Positions 45,580 through 53,640 of a DNA stretch of 64,000 nt are shown one piece after another. Both the position numbers and the translations under genes were made by a program. Where the stretch lies: NCBI RefSeq assembly GCF_031195445.1, contig NZ_CP133480.1, forward strand, positions 1,722,001 through 1,786,000, given 5' to 3'. Position 1 is the first letter of the stretch. The number at the start of each line of letters is the position of its first letter. Source of the stretch: Acuticoccus sp. MNP-M23. GTDB taxonomy: Bacteria; Pseudomonadota; Alphaproteobacteria; Rhizobiales; Amorphaceae. The notes under the pieces were generated by a model that saw only the letters and a list, made by a program, of their open reading frames with translations, was not told the origin of the DNA and ran no database searches.

Positions 45580-45930
45580 GTGAGACGCGTACGGATCCTA
45601 AAACACCAAGCGTTCGTGGCGTTGTTGTGCATGACGATCGCCGCGTGGTCCGTCGTGCCAGCTGTCACCCACGCGCCTGCCGTCTACGAGGCGATCGGCG
45701 CGCATGCGCAGTTTGCCGCCGAACATGGCCATTCGCACGGCTTTGATGACGTCTTGCGCATACTGCATGGCCATGGCCCTGAGGCGGCCGACCATGACCA
45801 CACCCAGGCGCTGCCAACACGCGGCGAGGGATACGCATCGGCCCTCGTTGTGAAGCGGGGGTGGCAGCTTCGGCCGTCCGATGGCTGGATTTCGCGGCTT
45901 GCCCGCATCGAACGACCTCCGCGCGCCTGA
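45580..45930 (+). CDS. Small secreted histidine-rich protein
   Basis: 116 residues from GTG 45580. N-terminal hydrophobic signal (HQAFVALLCMTIAAWSVVPAVTHA) followed by a His-rich region: EHGHSHGFDDVLRILHGHGPEAADHDHTQ (9 His in ~30 residues), then a basic tail. Likely a periplasmic metal-binding (nickel) protein feeding the downstream HupE. No named family is recognised; it is similar in style to DUF2946-type accessory proteins. Confidence 0.65.
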   Translation: MRRVRILKHQAFVALLCMTIAAWSVVPAVTHAPAVYEAIGAHAQFAAEHGHSHGFDDVLRILHGHGPEAADHDHTQALPTRGEGYASALVVKRGWQLRPSDGWISRLARIERPPRA

Positions 45931-45993
45931 TCACCTGAGCGCTAACGTGCGCCTTGAATGATCAGCGAAAAAACTCTCAGCGGAGATTTATCT

Positions 45994-46722
45994 ATGGCCG
46001 TGAATGCACAGAGCGTGAGCCGCTTCGGCGCGCGCCACCCGACCCTTCGGTTCTCATTGATCTTTGCCGCGCTTGTCTTGAGCGCGGGGACTGCCTTAGC
46101 ACACGCAGTTACACCAGGCGACGCGGGCTACATACAAGAGATCTGGGGCGTGCACATCATCCCCTTCATGTATCTCGGCGCCAAGCACATGGTGACCGGA
46201 TACGACCACATCCTCTTTCTCCTCGGTGTCGTCTTCTTCCTCTACCGGATGAACGACGTCGCGATCTATGTGAGCCTCTTCGCTGTCGGCCACTCGATCA
46301 CGATGCTTGCCGGCGTCTGGTTCGGCTGGGGCGTGAACGCCTACATCATCGACGCGATCATCGGCCTCTCTGTGGTTTACAAGGCCCTCGACAATCTCGG
46401 TGCGTACCAGCGCTGGTTCGGTTTCCAACCCAACACCAAGGCCGCGACATTCATCTTTGGCCTGTTCCACGGTACTGGCCTCGCGACGAAAATCCTCGAT
46501 TATCAGATCTCTGAGGACGGCCTTCTGCCGAACCTTCTGGCCTTCAATGTCGGCGTGGAAATAGGCCAGATTCTCGCGCTTGCCGTGATCCTCATCGTGA
46601 TGAGTTACTGGCGCAAGACTGTGGGTTTCTTCCGCCACGCCTACACCGCAAACGTCGTCATGATGTCCTTGGGATTCATGCTGATGGGCTATCAGATCAC
46701 CGGCTACTTCGTAGCAGCCTAA
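45994..46722 (+). CDS. HupE/UreJ family metal permease
   Basis: 242 residues with 6-7 membrane spans. The N-terminal extension (RHPTLRFSLIFAALVLSAGTALAHAV) gives a signal-like span, then HxxxD-type motif YLGAKHMVTGYDHILFLLG (His and Asp), FAVGHSITMLAG (second His) and FIFGLFHGTGLAT. These are metal ligands of HupE/UreJ nickel transporters. RBS GGAGA at 45980-45984 supports ATG 45994 over 45958. 18 bp before the anchor protein gene. Confidence 0.9.
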   Translation: MAVNAQSVSRFGARHPTLRFSLIFAALVLSAGTALAHAVTPGDAGYIQEIWGVHIIPFMYLGAKHMVTGYDHILFLLGVVFFLYRMNDVAIYVSLFAVGHSITMLAGVWFGWGVNAYIIDAIIGLSVVYKALDNLGAYQRWFGFQPNTKAATFIFGLFHGTGLATKILDYQISEDGLLPNLLAFNVGVEIGQILALAVILIVMSYWRKTVGFFRHAYTANVVMMSLGFMLMGYQITGYFVAA

Positions 46723-46740
46723 AGACTTGGGAAGACAAAC

Positions 46741-47358
46741 ATGTTCAACGCAAAGCGACCCAGCCTCGAAGAGCTGCCGAGCTCGGCCCAGCTCCTTCGC
46801 TCCACCATTCTCGCGGCCGTGGCCGCAGCGGCAATCTTAGTCACCGTCGTCCTGCCTGCAGAATACGGGATCGACCCGACCGGTGTTGGTGGCGTGCTCG
46901 GTCTCGCCGACATGGGCGAGATCAAGCAGGAGCTCGCGGAGGAGGCCGAACGGGACCGTGCAATCCACGGCGGGTCCGACGAGAGCTCCGGTCTCCTCGA
47001 CGACGTGTTCGGCCTGTTTGTATCACCTGCGCATGCGCAGGAAGCCTGGCGTGACGAGATCACCTTCACGCTCGCCCCCGATGCCGCGACTGAAATCAAA
47101 CTGGCCATGACAGCGGGCGATGCGGCTGAGTACGCATGGGGCGCGGAGGGCGGCCGGATCAACTTCGATCTGCACGCCCACGGCGACGGCCAGTCCATCG
47201 ACTATGAGCGCGGCCGTGGCGAGACGTCAGGCGAAGGTGGCTTCGAAGCGCCTTTCGCAGGCGAGCACGGCTGGTTCTGGCGCAACCGCGACGACACCGA
47301 CGTCACGGTAACCTTGCAGCTCCGCGGCGACTACAGCGAGATCGTACAGAGCGACTGA
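46741..47358 (+). CDS. Transmembrane anchor protein (HupE-associated)
   Basis: 205 residues. One membrane span at about 20-42 (STILAAVAAAAILVTVVLPAEYG), then a periplasmic domain with acidic linker and beta-rich end (DEITFTLAPDAATEIKLAMTAGDAAEYAW, GGRINFDLHAHGDG). Annotated in many proteobacteria as a transmembrane anchor protein next to HupE/UreJ permease; role unknown, perhaps docking metal-loading partners. Last gene of the nickel module, followed by a hairpin. Confidence 0.8.
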   Translation: MFNAKRPSLEELPSSAQLLRSTILAAVAAAAILVTVVLPAEYGIDPTGVGGVLGLADMGEIKQELAEEAERDRAIHGGSDESSGLLDDVFGLFVSPAHAQEAWRDEITFTLAPDAATEIKLAMTAGDAAEYAWGAEGGRINFDLHAHGDGQSIDYERGRGETSGEGGFEAPFAGEHGWFWRNRDDTDVTVTLQLRGDYSEIVQSD

Positions 47359-47381
47359 GATCCTCACGAACATTCGCGCCA

Positions 47382-47404
47382 GCCAGGAGCTAATGGTTCC
47401 TGGC
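47382..47404 (+). terminator. Hairpin after nickel module
   Basis: GCCAGGA-9 nt-TCCTGGC: 7-bp perfect stem with a 9-nt loop, 24 bp past the anchor-protein stop. No T-run of note follows, so terminator strength is uncertain. Confidence 0.45.
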
Positions 47405-48000
47405 AGCGCCTTCTTCCATTCTCGGGAGAGGGCCATATCGGAAGCAAAGGCGACCCTCGCCGAAGGTACGGTTTCCTGACCGCGGCGGCCGCGGTAATGC
47501 GAGGCCGAAGGCCCAGTTTTGGCGCCTCGCCTTCACAGAAACTGCCGCGGAGCCGGCTTTCATACGTCAGTCTGTTCAGAGAACGCCTACGTAACTGCGC
47601 CTCCACACTCAAGTCCTCTATTCACACTTTCCAGCGGGCAGGGGGTCGGACATGCGTGTTCAGCCGGGGTCAGAGTTCTCTTGCGCCCCTTCGCGTGGCG
47701 ACGACATGTTGGCGTTAGAGCGGAGATCGGCGCAGATGGTTCACTCCGTGGGGACTGGCAAGCCCTCATGCCCGTCATGGGCATCACGGGCGGCGGTCTC
47801 ATCCGCTGTGTTCTGACTCTGTCCGAGCGGAGCGGGTTTCGCATGGTCGGGCAGCATCGTCCGACCCGGCGCATAATCCCTCAAGGTCGAGAACGTGCGA
47901 GCAACAAGCTTCACACGGTTAAGACAAATATCGCGAGCGTGATGGTCGCGTCGGGGTGTCGAGCCTTGACATGTTGGACCGTCATCCGTACACAGGCCTC
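47405..48000. other. Long intergenic region before copper operon
   Basis: About 600 bp. Scattered frames on both strands have no ribosome sites or recognisable proteins. Near its right end a sigma70-like pair TTGACA (47966-47971) -17 nt- TACACA (47989-47994) may be the promoter of the whole copper operon; transcription would then start at or just past 48001. Possibly decayed DNA from an earlier insertion. Confidence 0.35.
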
Positions 48001-48381
48001 ATGGTTCGCCGACTCGTCCTTTGTGTTGCATTTGTCTTCGCGCTTCTGGCTGGAAGCGCGGGCTGGGCGATCGTGGACGGGCCGAGCGCCATGGCGCATC
48101 CGGTCGGGGACGTATTGCTCGCCGATGCAGGTGCCGTGGAGGCGCACGTAGTGCGGGTGGACGCTTCGGCCGGAGATCGCTGCCCGCCGGGCGGTTGCGA
48201 AGCGGATCCGGCTGCCGATAAGGAATGTGTCGGCCCATCGGTCTCGTGTAGCGTAGCAGCGGCGATGAGTGCTGCAATCGGCCTTGGCGTCGCCGATCAT
48301 TCGTCTACAGACGTCGGCTCGTCTGCCGATTTCGGTTTGAGCGGCGTTTTCGGGCCAGTAGAGATTCCGCCTCCCCGCTGA
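48001..48381 (+). CDS. Small secreted cysteine-containing protein at the head of the copper operon
   Basis: 126 residues from ATG 48001 (upstream in-frame GTG 47956 and ATG 47971 are possible). Signal peptide MVRRLVLCVAFVFALLAGSAGWA, then CPPGGCEADPAADKEC and SVSC, three or four cysteines that may bind metal or form disulfides, and a Gly/Asp-rich tail. No named domain. If 48001 is used the transcript could be leaderless given the promoter-like pair just upstream. Confidence 0.55.
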   Translation: MVRRLVLCVAFVFALLAGSAGWAIVDGPSAMAHPVGDVLLADAGAVEAHVVRVDASAGDRCPPGGCEADPAADKECVGPSVSCSVAAAMSAAIGLGVADHSSTDVGSSADFGLSGVFGPVEIPPPR

Positions 48382-48441
48382 CCGCCTGACGGCGCGCCAC
48401 GTGCGCAAAGTCTTGGGGCTTGGTCACAGGGAAAACGGACA

Positions 48442-49053
48442 ATGAATCTTCGAACGAAGTGCGCCTTGGGCGCTGCGGCAGTGCTTTCGCTGTCGCTCTC
48501 GGCAGCTGCTATCGCCCACACTGGGGCAACGGGCATCGTCAAGCAGCGTATGGACGGGATGGCGGCAATCGGCGACGCCAATAAGGCGCTGCGCGCGATG
48601 TTTGCCGGCGAAGCACCCTACGATGCAAAGGCGGTTGCCGAACATGCGGAGACGATCCGCGGGCACGCGGGCGAGGCGATCACCAGTCTCTTCCCGGAAG
48701 GCAGCATCGACGGCCCTTCTGAGGCAAAGCCCGAAATCTGGGAGAACTGGGACGAGTTCGCAGCGCTCGCCAACCGGCTCGAGCGTACCGCGGAGGGGCT
48801 CGCCCGTGCCGCCGAAAACGCGCCCTCGGGCGAGGATGCAGCGCCCTCGATGGGCGCGATGATGGGTGGCGACACGCCCAACATGGGAGCCATGATGGGC
48901 GATCGCTCCATGTCGGACATGATGGCCGGCGGTGGCCAGGATATGGCGATGAGCGCCGAGATGATGGCCGAGATGCCGACGGACCGTGTGTTCGACATGC
49001 TCGGCGATACCTGCTCGTCCTGCCACACGAAGTTCCGCGTCGAGAAAGACTGA
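48442..49053 (+). CDS. Cytochrome c' with methionine-rich insertion
   Basis: 203 residues: Sec signal, four-helix cytochrome c' body (RMDGMAAIGDANKAL, VAEHAETIRGHAGEAI) and C-terminal heme site CSSCHTKFR (Cys191, Cys194, His195). Between helix 3 and 4 (about 137-178) there are 14 methionines in 42 residues in repeats such as PNMGAMMG, unlike normal cytochrome c'. This resembles Cu(I)-binding Met-rich loops of CopA/CueO/CusF-type proteins. First cytochrome of the operon; ends 3 bp before the next start. Confidence 0.85.
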   Translation: MNLRTKCALGAAAVLSLSLSAAAIAHTGATGIVKQRMDGMAAIGDANKALRAMFAGEAPYDAKAVAEHAETIRGHAGEAITSLFPEGSIDGPSEAKPEIWENWDEFAALANRLERTAEGLARAAENAPSGEDAAPSMGAMMGGDTPNMGAMMGDRSMSDMMAGGGQDMAMSAEMMAEMPTDRVFDMLGDTCSSCHTKFRVEKD

Positions 49054-49056
49054 CCG

Positions 49057-49953
49057 ATGCGGTTCTTGTTTGCGTTTATCGCCCTCCTTACGGTGGGGGG
49101 GGTCGGCTATGCTGCGCTCGTGGCCTGGCCGCTGGATGCCGATGCCGCTCTCGAAACGGAGCTGAAAGGCGATCCCATGCGCGGTGCCTATATGGCCCGC
49201 GCCTCAGGGTGCATCGGCTGCCATACGGATATCGAGGGCGGCGGCAAGCCGCTCGCCGGTGGACCCGGGCTGGACACCGATTTCGGCACGTTCTACGCGC
49301 CGAACATCACCACCGACCTGGTCGCGGGTATCGGCGACTGGAGTCTTGAAGACTTTGCGACGGCCGTGCGCAACGGTATCTCTCCGGACGGCGAGCCCTA
49401 CTACCCGGTCTTCCCTTACATCTTCTACACGCGGCTGACCGATCAGGACGTCGCCGACCTTTACGCGGCGTTCCGGACTGTGGCCCCGGTATCCGAGCCC
49501 GCGCCCGCCTCGGATGTGCCCTTCCCCTTCAGCGAACGCTACATGCTCAAGCTGTGGCGCGCGCTTTTCATGGATGCTGGCGAGTTCGATGCCGATTCGG
49601 CCCGCTCGGACGCGTGGAACCGCGGCAAGTATCTTGTCGAGGGGCCGCTGCACTGCGGCGCCTGCCACACCCCGCGCAACGTTTTCGGTGCGCGGGACCA
49701 CGGCCATCACTTCGAGGGAAGCAACGCGCTTCCCGGCGATGAATCGGCGCCACCGATCACGCTCGAAGCCCTGAAGGAGAACGACTGGAGCGCCGCCTCG
49801 CTCGCCTACGCGCTGAAGAGCGGGCTGACGCCGTCGGGCGACGCCTTCGGCAGTCTGATGGGCGAGGTGGTCCGCGACTCCACCTCCTTCCTGAACGAGG
49901 CGGACCGCGAAGCCATTGCGGCATTTCTGATGGGAGAGGACCCGCAAACATGA
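49057..49953 (+). CDS. Membrane-anchored diheme cytochrome c
   Basis: 298 residues. N-terminal span (2-25), then two c-type heme domains: CIGCH near 50 and CGACH at ~200, each in a ~100-residue unit. Met sixth ligands are likely but only the second (AFLMG) is convincing. The arrangement resembles cytochrome subunits of periplasmic dehydrogenases. Its stop overlaps the multicopper oxidase start by 4 bp (ATGA), suggesting fixed-ratio expression as redox partner. Confidence 0.88.
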   Translation: MRFLFAFIALLTVGGVGYAALVAWPLDADAALETELKGDPMRGAYMARASGCIGCHTDIEGGGKPLAGGPGLDTDFGTFYAPNITTDLVAGIGDWSLEDFATAVRNGISPDGEPYYPVFPYIFYTRLTDQDVADLYAAFRTVAPVSEPAPASDVPFPFSERYMLKLWRALFMDAGEFDADSARSDAWNRGKYLVEGPLHCGACHTPRNVFGARDHGHHFEGSNALPGDESAPPITLEALKENDWSAASLAYALKSGLTPSGDAFGSLMGEVVRDSTSFLNEADREAIAAFLMGEDPQT

Positions 49954-51383
49954 CTCTTTGCCGCGTGATCGATCTCAACCGGCGCCACTTCCTTGCCGGC
50001 GCCGGTGCTTCGGTCCTTGCCGCAGGTGCCCCGCGTCTCGCTCATGCGACGCCAACCGGGCAGCGATTGGTGGCGGACGAGGGCCGCGCGGTGCTGACCA
50101 CCGGGCGCGGAAGCCTCCCCGTCGACGCCTGGTCCTATGGCGGGAGCGTTCCGGGGCCGCTCTTGCGTTACCGGCGCGGCGAACGGCTTGACGTGACGTT
50201 CGAGAACCGCCTGGCTGAGCCGAGCGCGGTCCACTGGCACGGGCTGCGTCCGCCCAACGGCATGGATGGCGCGGCCCCGCTGACCCAGGCGCCCGTGCCA
50301 CCCGGCGAGACCTTCCGCTACGCCTTCGACCTCGATGACGCCGGAACCTACTGGTATCACACGCACTTTCGCGGCTGGAACCAGCAGGACCGTGGGCTCT
50401 ATGGCGTCGTCATCGTCGACGAAGAGACGCCGCCGGCGGTCGACCGCGATCTCCTCCTAGTGCTCGATGACTGGGTGCTGACCCCTGCTGGAACACTCTC
50501 CACCGACTTCGGGAACATGCACGAGTGGTCGCACGCCGGCCGGCTCGGCAATCTTGCCACCATCAACAATGCGGCCGACGCCGACGTCCCCGTCGCGGCC
50601 GGCGAGCGCATCAGGTTGCGGCTCGTCAACGTCGCCAATGCGCAAATATTCGCGCTGATGTTCGATTGGCACGATCCTGTCATCATCGCCGAGGACGGCA
50701 ACTCGGTGACGCCATGGGCGCTCGGCGCGGACGAGCTGCTCCTTGGGCCCGGGCAGCGTGTCGATCTCATCGTCGATGCGGTCGGTGCGCCGTCCTCGCG
50801 CCACGCGATCCGCGCCTACACGCTGCGCGACGAGGTCAACATGGGTGCCTTCGTCTACGCCGACCGGGAGGGCGGCACCGGGCTTGCCGGGACCGAGATC
50901 GCGCCGCTGGAGGGCAACGCGCGCCCGAGCCTCGACCTTGCCGGCGCGCGTCGTCTGGAGCTTCGCATGGAGGGCGGCGCGATGGGCGGCATGGGCCGCG
51001 CCATGATGGGAGGGCGCATGATGGGCATGCGTGAGCTCATGCTACACCGCCGGATCTGGGCCTTCAACGGCGTCGCCGGCGACATGGACGCGCCGCTCGC
51101 CTCCCTGAAGCGCGGCGAAACGGTGGTCGTCGACATCATCAACGACACTGCGTTTCCCCATGCCATGCACCTTCACGGAATGCATTTCCGCGAGATCGCC
51201 CGCAACGGCGCGCCCATCGAGGACGGCGCCTGGCGGGACACCTCGCTGATGGCCTCCGACGACAGGGTGGAGATCGCCTTCGTCGCGGAAACGCCGGGCC
51301 GATGGATGCTTCACTGCCACATGATCGAGCATCAGGCGGGCGGCATGATGACCTTCCTCGAAATCGAAGGAGACGAGGCGTGA
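49950..51383 (+). CDS. Tat-exported multicopper oxidase (CueO/CopA-like)
   Basis: 477 residues, three cupredoxin domains. Tat signal NRRHFLAGAGASVLAAG. Copper ligands: H95/H97 (HWHG), H137/H139 (HTH), H404/H407/H409 (HAMHLH), H455-C456-H457 with H461, and M466 as likely T1 axial ligand. A Met-rich insertion GGAMGGMGRAMMGGRMMGM (342-360) sits where CueO carries its Cu(I)-binding hairpin. Probably oxidises Cu(I) to Cu(II) in the periplasm. Downstream gene overlaps by 4 bp. Confidence 0.94.
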   Translation: MTLCRVIDLNRRHFLAGAGASVLAAGAPRLAHATPTGQRLVADEGRAVLTTGRGSLPVDAWSYGGSVPGPLLRYRRGERLDVTFENRLAEPSAVHWHGLRPPNGMDGAAPLTQAPVPPGETFRYAFDLDDAGTYWYHTHFRGWNQQDRGLYGVVIVDEETPPAVDRDLLLVLDDWVLTPAGTLSTDFGNMHEWSHAGRLGNLATINNAADADVPVAAGERIRLRLVNVANAQIFALMFDWHDPVIIAEDGNSVTPWALGADELLLGPGQRVDLIVDAVGAPSSRHAIRAYTLRDEVNMGAFVYADREGGTGLAGTEIAPLEGNARPSLDLAGARRLELRMEGGAMGGMGRAMMGGRMMGMRELMLHRRIWAFNGVAGDMDAPLASLKRGETVVVDIINDTAFPHAMHLHGMHFREIARNGAPIEDGAWRDTSLMASDDRVEIAFVAETPGRWMLHCHMIEHQAGGMMTFLEIEGDEA

Positions 51384-51979
51384 TTCCTGAAGAGCATTGC
51401 GACGACGATCTTTCTGGCGAGGAGACCCTTCTGTCGCGCCGCAATTTGTTGCTGGGCGCCGGCGCGCTGTCGCTGATGACGCTGGCGCCGGCTGCGGCGA
51501 TCGCGCACCCGCACCCGGTGAAAGCGCCCACCGTCGTTCGATTTTCCACGAAGGCGCGACCCGGCTCCATCGTCGTGCGCACCGGTGAGAAGCGCCTCTA
51601 CTACGTGCTCGGCCGCGGCCGTGCGCTCGCCTACGTCATCGGGGTGGGCAAGGCCGGCCGCTCGTTCCGCGGCAACGGCGTCATCGCGCGCAAAGCCAAG
51701 TGGCCGAGTTGGACGCCGACGCAGAATATGATCCGCCGCGAGCCGGGCAAGTACGCCAAATATGCGCGCGGCGTCCCCGGCGGACCGAACAACCCGCTCG
51801 GCGCCCGTGCCCTCTACCTCTACAAGGGCGGCCGGGACACCATGTACCGCATCCACGGCACCAACGATCCTTCAAGCGTTGGCCGCGCGGTGTCGAACGG
51901 GTGCATCCGCCTCCTCAACGAACACGTCAAGGATCTTTACACGCGCGTCGGCGTCGGCGCCCGCGTTTATGTCCAATGA
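51380..51979 (+). CDS. Tat-exported L,D-transpeptidase (YkuD family) I
   Basis: 199 residues from GTG 51380 (GTGA overlap with the oxidase stop). Twin-arginine-like signal LLSRRNLLLGAGALSLMTLAPAAAIA. Catalytic H159 (RIHGT) and C175 (SNGCIRLLN) are in the canonical YkuD pattern. Family forms meso-DAP 3-3 cross-links or attaches proteins to peptidoglycan. It is unusual as Tat substrate and as member of a copper operon. Confidence 0.9.
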   Translation: MIPEEHCDDDLSGEETLLSRRNLLLGAGALSLMTLAPAAAIAHPHPVKAPTVVRFSTKARPGSIVVRTGEKRLYYVLGRGRALAYVIGVGKAGRSFRGNGVIARKAKWPSWTPTQNMIRREPGKYAKYARGVPGGPNNPLGARALYLYKGGRDTMYRIHGTNDPSSVGRAVSNGCIRLLNEHVKDLYTRVGVGARVYVQ

Positions 51980-52012
51980 CACCTCAGAACCGACCTAATA
52001 CCGGAGTATCAC

Positions 52013-52474
52013 ATGCGTATTCATAAGATCGGCGCCCTTGCAGGTGCTGCAATGATCGGCATCATCGCCACCTCGGCGAAGGCGGAGCCGCAGGATCACA
52101 CCATGTACGTCTACAAGACGCCATGGTGCGGCTGCTGCACCGACTGGGCCGAGCACATGGAAGGGCTCGGCTACAAGCTGGAAATCACCGAGCTTGAAGA
52201 TCTCGCCCCGGTTCGCCGTCAGGCCGGCATTCCCGACGAGGTGCAGGGTTGCCATTCGGCCGCGATCGCCGGCTACGCGCTGGAGGGTCACGTGCCGCCC
52301 GAAGCCATCGCCAAGCTGCTCGAAGAGAAGCCCGACATCCGCGGCATTGCGGTGCCGGGAATGCCGCAGGGATCGATCGGCATGGGGAACAACCCCCGCG
52401 CAAAGTACAACGTCCACACCTTCGGCGCCGGGACGACCGAGGGCAGCACAGTCTTTTACCAGGCGGGCCGTTGA
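52013..52474 (+). CDS. DUF411 periplasmic metal-binding protein
   Basis: 153 residues: Sec signal MRIHKIGALAGAAMIGIIATSAKAE; WCGCC (Cys39, Cys41, Cys42), a later Cys80 in QGCHSA and the conserved GIAVPGMPQGSIGM ending. DUF411 proteins accompany copper resistance genes and are thought to bind Cu. It lies between the two L,D-transpeptidase genes; 1 bp separates it from the second. Confidence 0.9.
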   Translation: MRIHKIGALAGAAMIGIIATSAKAEPQDHTMYVYKTPWCGCCTDWAEHMEGLGYKLEITELEDLAPVRRQAGIPDEVQGCHSAAIAGYALEGHVPPEAIAKLLEEKPDIRGIAVPGMPQGSIGMGNNPRAKYNVHTFGAGTTEGSTVFYQAGR

Positions 52475-52475
52475 G

Positions 52476-53147
52476 ATGATCGGCCGGCGTGCCTTTATGA
52501 TCGGCGGCAGTGCGGCGGTTCTCGGCGGCTGCACGGTCGCCGAGACACCGGCGCCGCAAGTGGCGACCGCACCGCGGATTCCTGAGGTCTATAAGCTCAT
52601 GTACGGCCCGCGGCCGAACGAGCGTTTTCCCATTCCCGCGGTTCATCTTCGGCAGGTTGATCGCAAATACTGGCGGCGTGAGGTGCCCGACCCGACGGGC
52701 GAGGGACCGGGCGTTGTCGTCGTCGATACCGGCACATTTTATCTCTACTGGACGATGGAAGGCGGCCGGGCGATGCGCTACGGCGTGGGCCTCGGCCGCG
52801 AAGGCTTCGGCTGGGACGGTGAGGCGCGCATCCCCTTCAAGCGCGAGTGGCCCACATGGACGCCGCCAGCCGAGATGATCGCCCGCGAGCCCGAGCTTGA
52901 AAAATACCGCGACGGCATGGAGCCCGGGCTCGACAATCCGCTCGGCGCGCGGGCGCTCTATATTTTCCAAGGCCGGATCGACACGCTATATCGCCTGCAC
53001 GGCACCCAGGAAGCCTACTCCATCGGCCGTGCGGTGTCCTCGGGCTGCGTGCGCCTTCTCAACCAGGACGTTATCGACCTTTATAATCGCGTGCCGAACG
53101 GGACGCCGATCGTCGTGCGCCCGCCAAGCCGCCCGCTCCTGACCTGA
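52476..53147 (+). CDS. L,D-transpeptidase II, Tat/lipobox signal
   Basis: 223 residues. Signal MIGRRAFMIGGSAAVLGGC has a twin-arginine pair and a lipobox LGGC (Cys19), so a lipoprotein is likely. Catalytic H175 (RLHGT) and C191 (SSGCVRLLN). It shares the WPTWTPPAEMI / NPLGARALY blocks with the first L,D-transpeptidase (WPSWTPTQNMI / NPLGARALY), so the two are paralogues that diverged after duplication, the second longer and lipid-anchored. Same operon. Confidence 0.9.
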   Translation: MIGRRAFMIGGSAAVLGGCTVAETPAPQVATAPRIPEVYKLMYGPRPNERFPIPAVHLRQVDRKYWRREVPDPTGEGPGVVVVDTGTFYLYWTMEGGRAMRYGVGLGREGFGWDGEARIPFKREWPTWTPPAEMIAREPELEKYRDGMEPGLDNPLGARALYIFQGRIDTLYRLHGTQEAYSIGRAVSSGCVRLLNQDVIDLYNRVPNGTPIVVRPPSRPLLT

Positions 53148-53160
53148 CGGCACCCCGGTC

Positions 53161-53640
53161 ATGCAGCGCGCCATCATCCTTATCTGCCTCGGCGTCGCGA
53201 TCGGCGCGGGCGGCATCGCGCTGGTTGCGTTGTGGCCGGGCGCGGCGTCGGACGCCGTGGTGCTGCGCCCGGGCGACGACGCGGTCGTGGCGCTCGGCGC
53301 AACGGTTTATGCCGCTCAATGCGCCTCCTGCCACGGCGCGAACCTGGAGGGCGAGCCGAACTGGCGCGAGCGCGGCCCAGACGGCCGGCTTCCCGCGCCG
53401 CCGCACGATGAGACGGGGCACACCTGGCACCACCCCGATGCGATGCTCTTCGAGCTGACGAAGTACGGGCTGCCGAAACAGGTCGGCAATGGCGAGCCGT
53501 ATTTTTCGAACATGCCGGCGTATGAAGGCGTGCTGAGTGACGAGGAGATCGTCGCGGTGCTCTCCTACATCAAAAGCCGCTGGCCGCAGGAGGTTCGCGC
53601 CCGCCACGACGCGCTCAACGAACGGATGGAAGCGCAGTGA
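53161..53640 (+). CDS. Membrane-anchored monoheme cytochrome c
   Basis: 159 residues. N-terminal span (4-25), heme site CASCHG at about 57-62, axial Met in SNMPAYEGVL. Similar to small cytochromes delivering electrons to or from periplasmic oxidases. Stop overlaps the scsB start by 4 bp (GTGA). Confidence 0.9.
   Translation: MQRAIILICLGVAIGAGGIALVALWPGAASDAVVLRPGDDAVVALGATVYAAQCASCHGANLEGEPNWRERGPDGRLPAPPHDETGHTWHHPDAMLFELTKYGLPKQVGNGEPYFSNMPAYEGVLSDEEIVAVLSYIKSRWPQEVRARHDALNERMEAQ

Noticed and set aside
47519-48151. 210-codon frame before the copper operon
   Set aside because: Irregular composition; overlaps the promoter-like pair and the signal peptide of the next gene.
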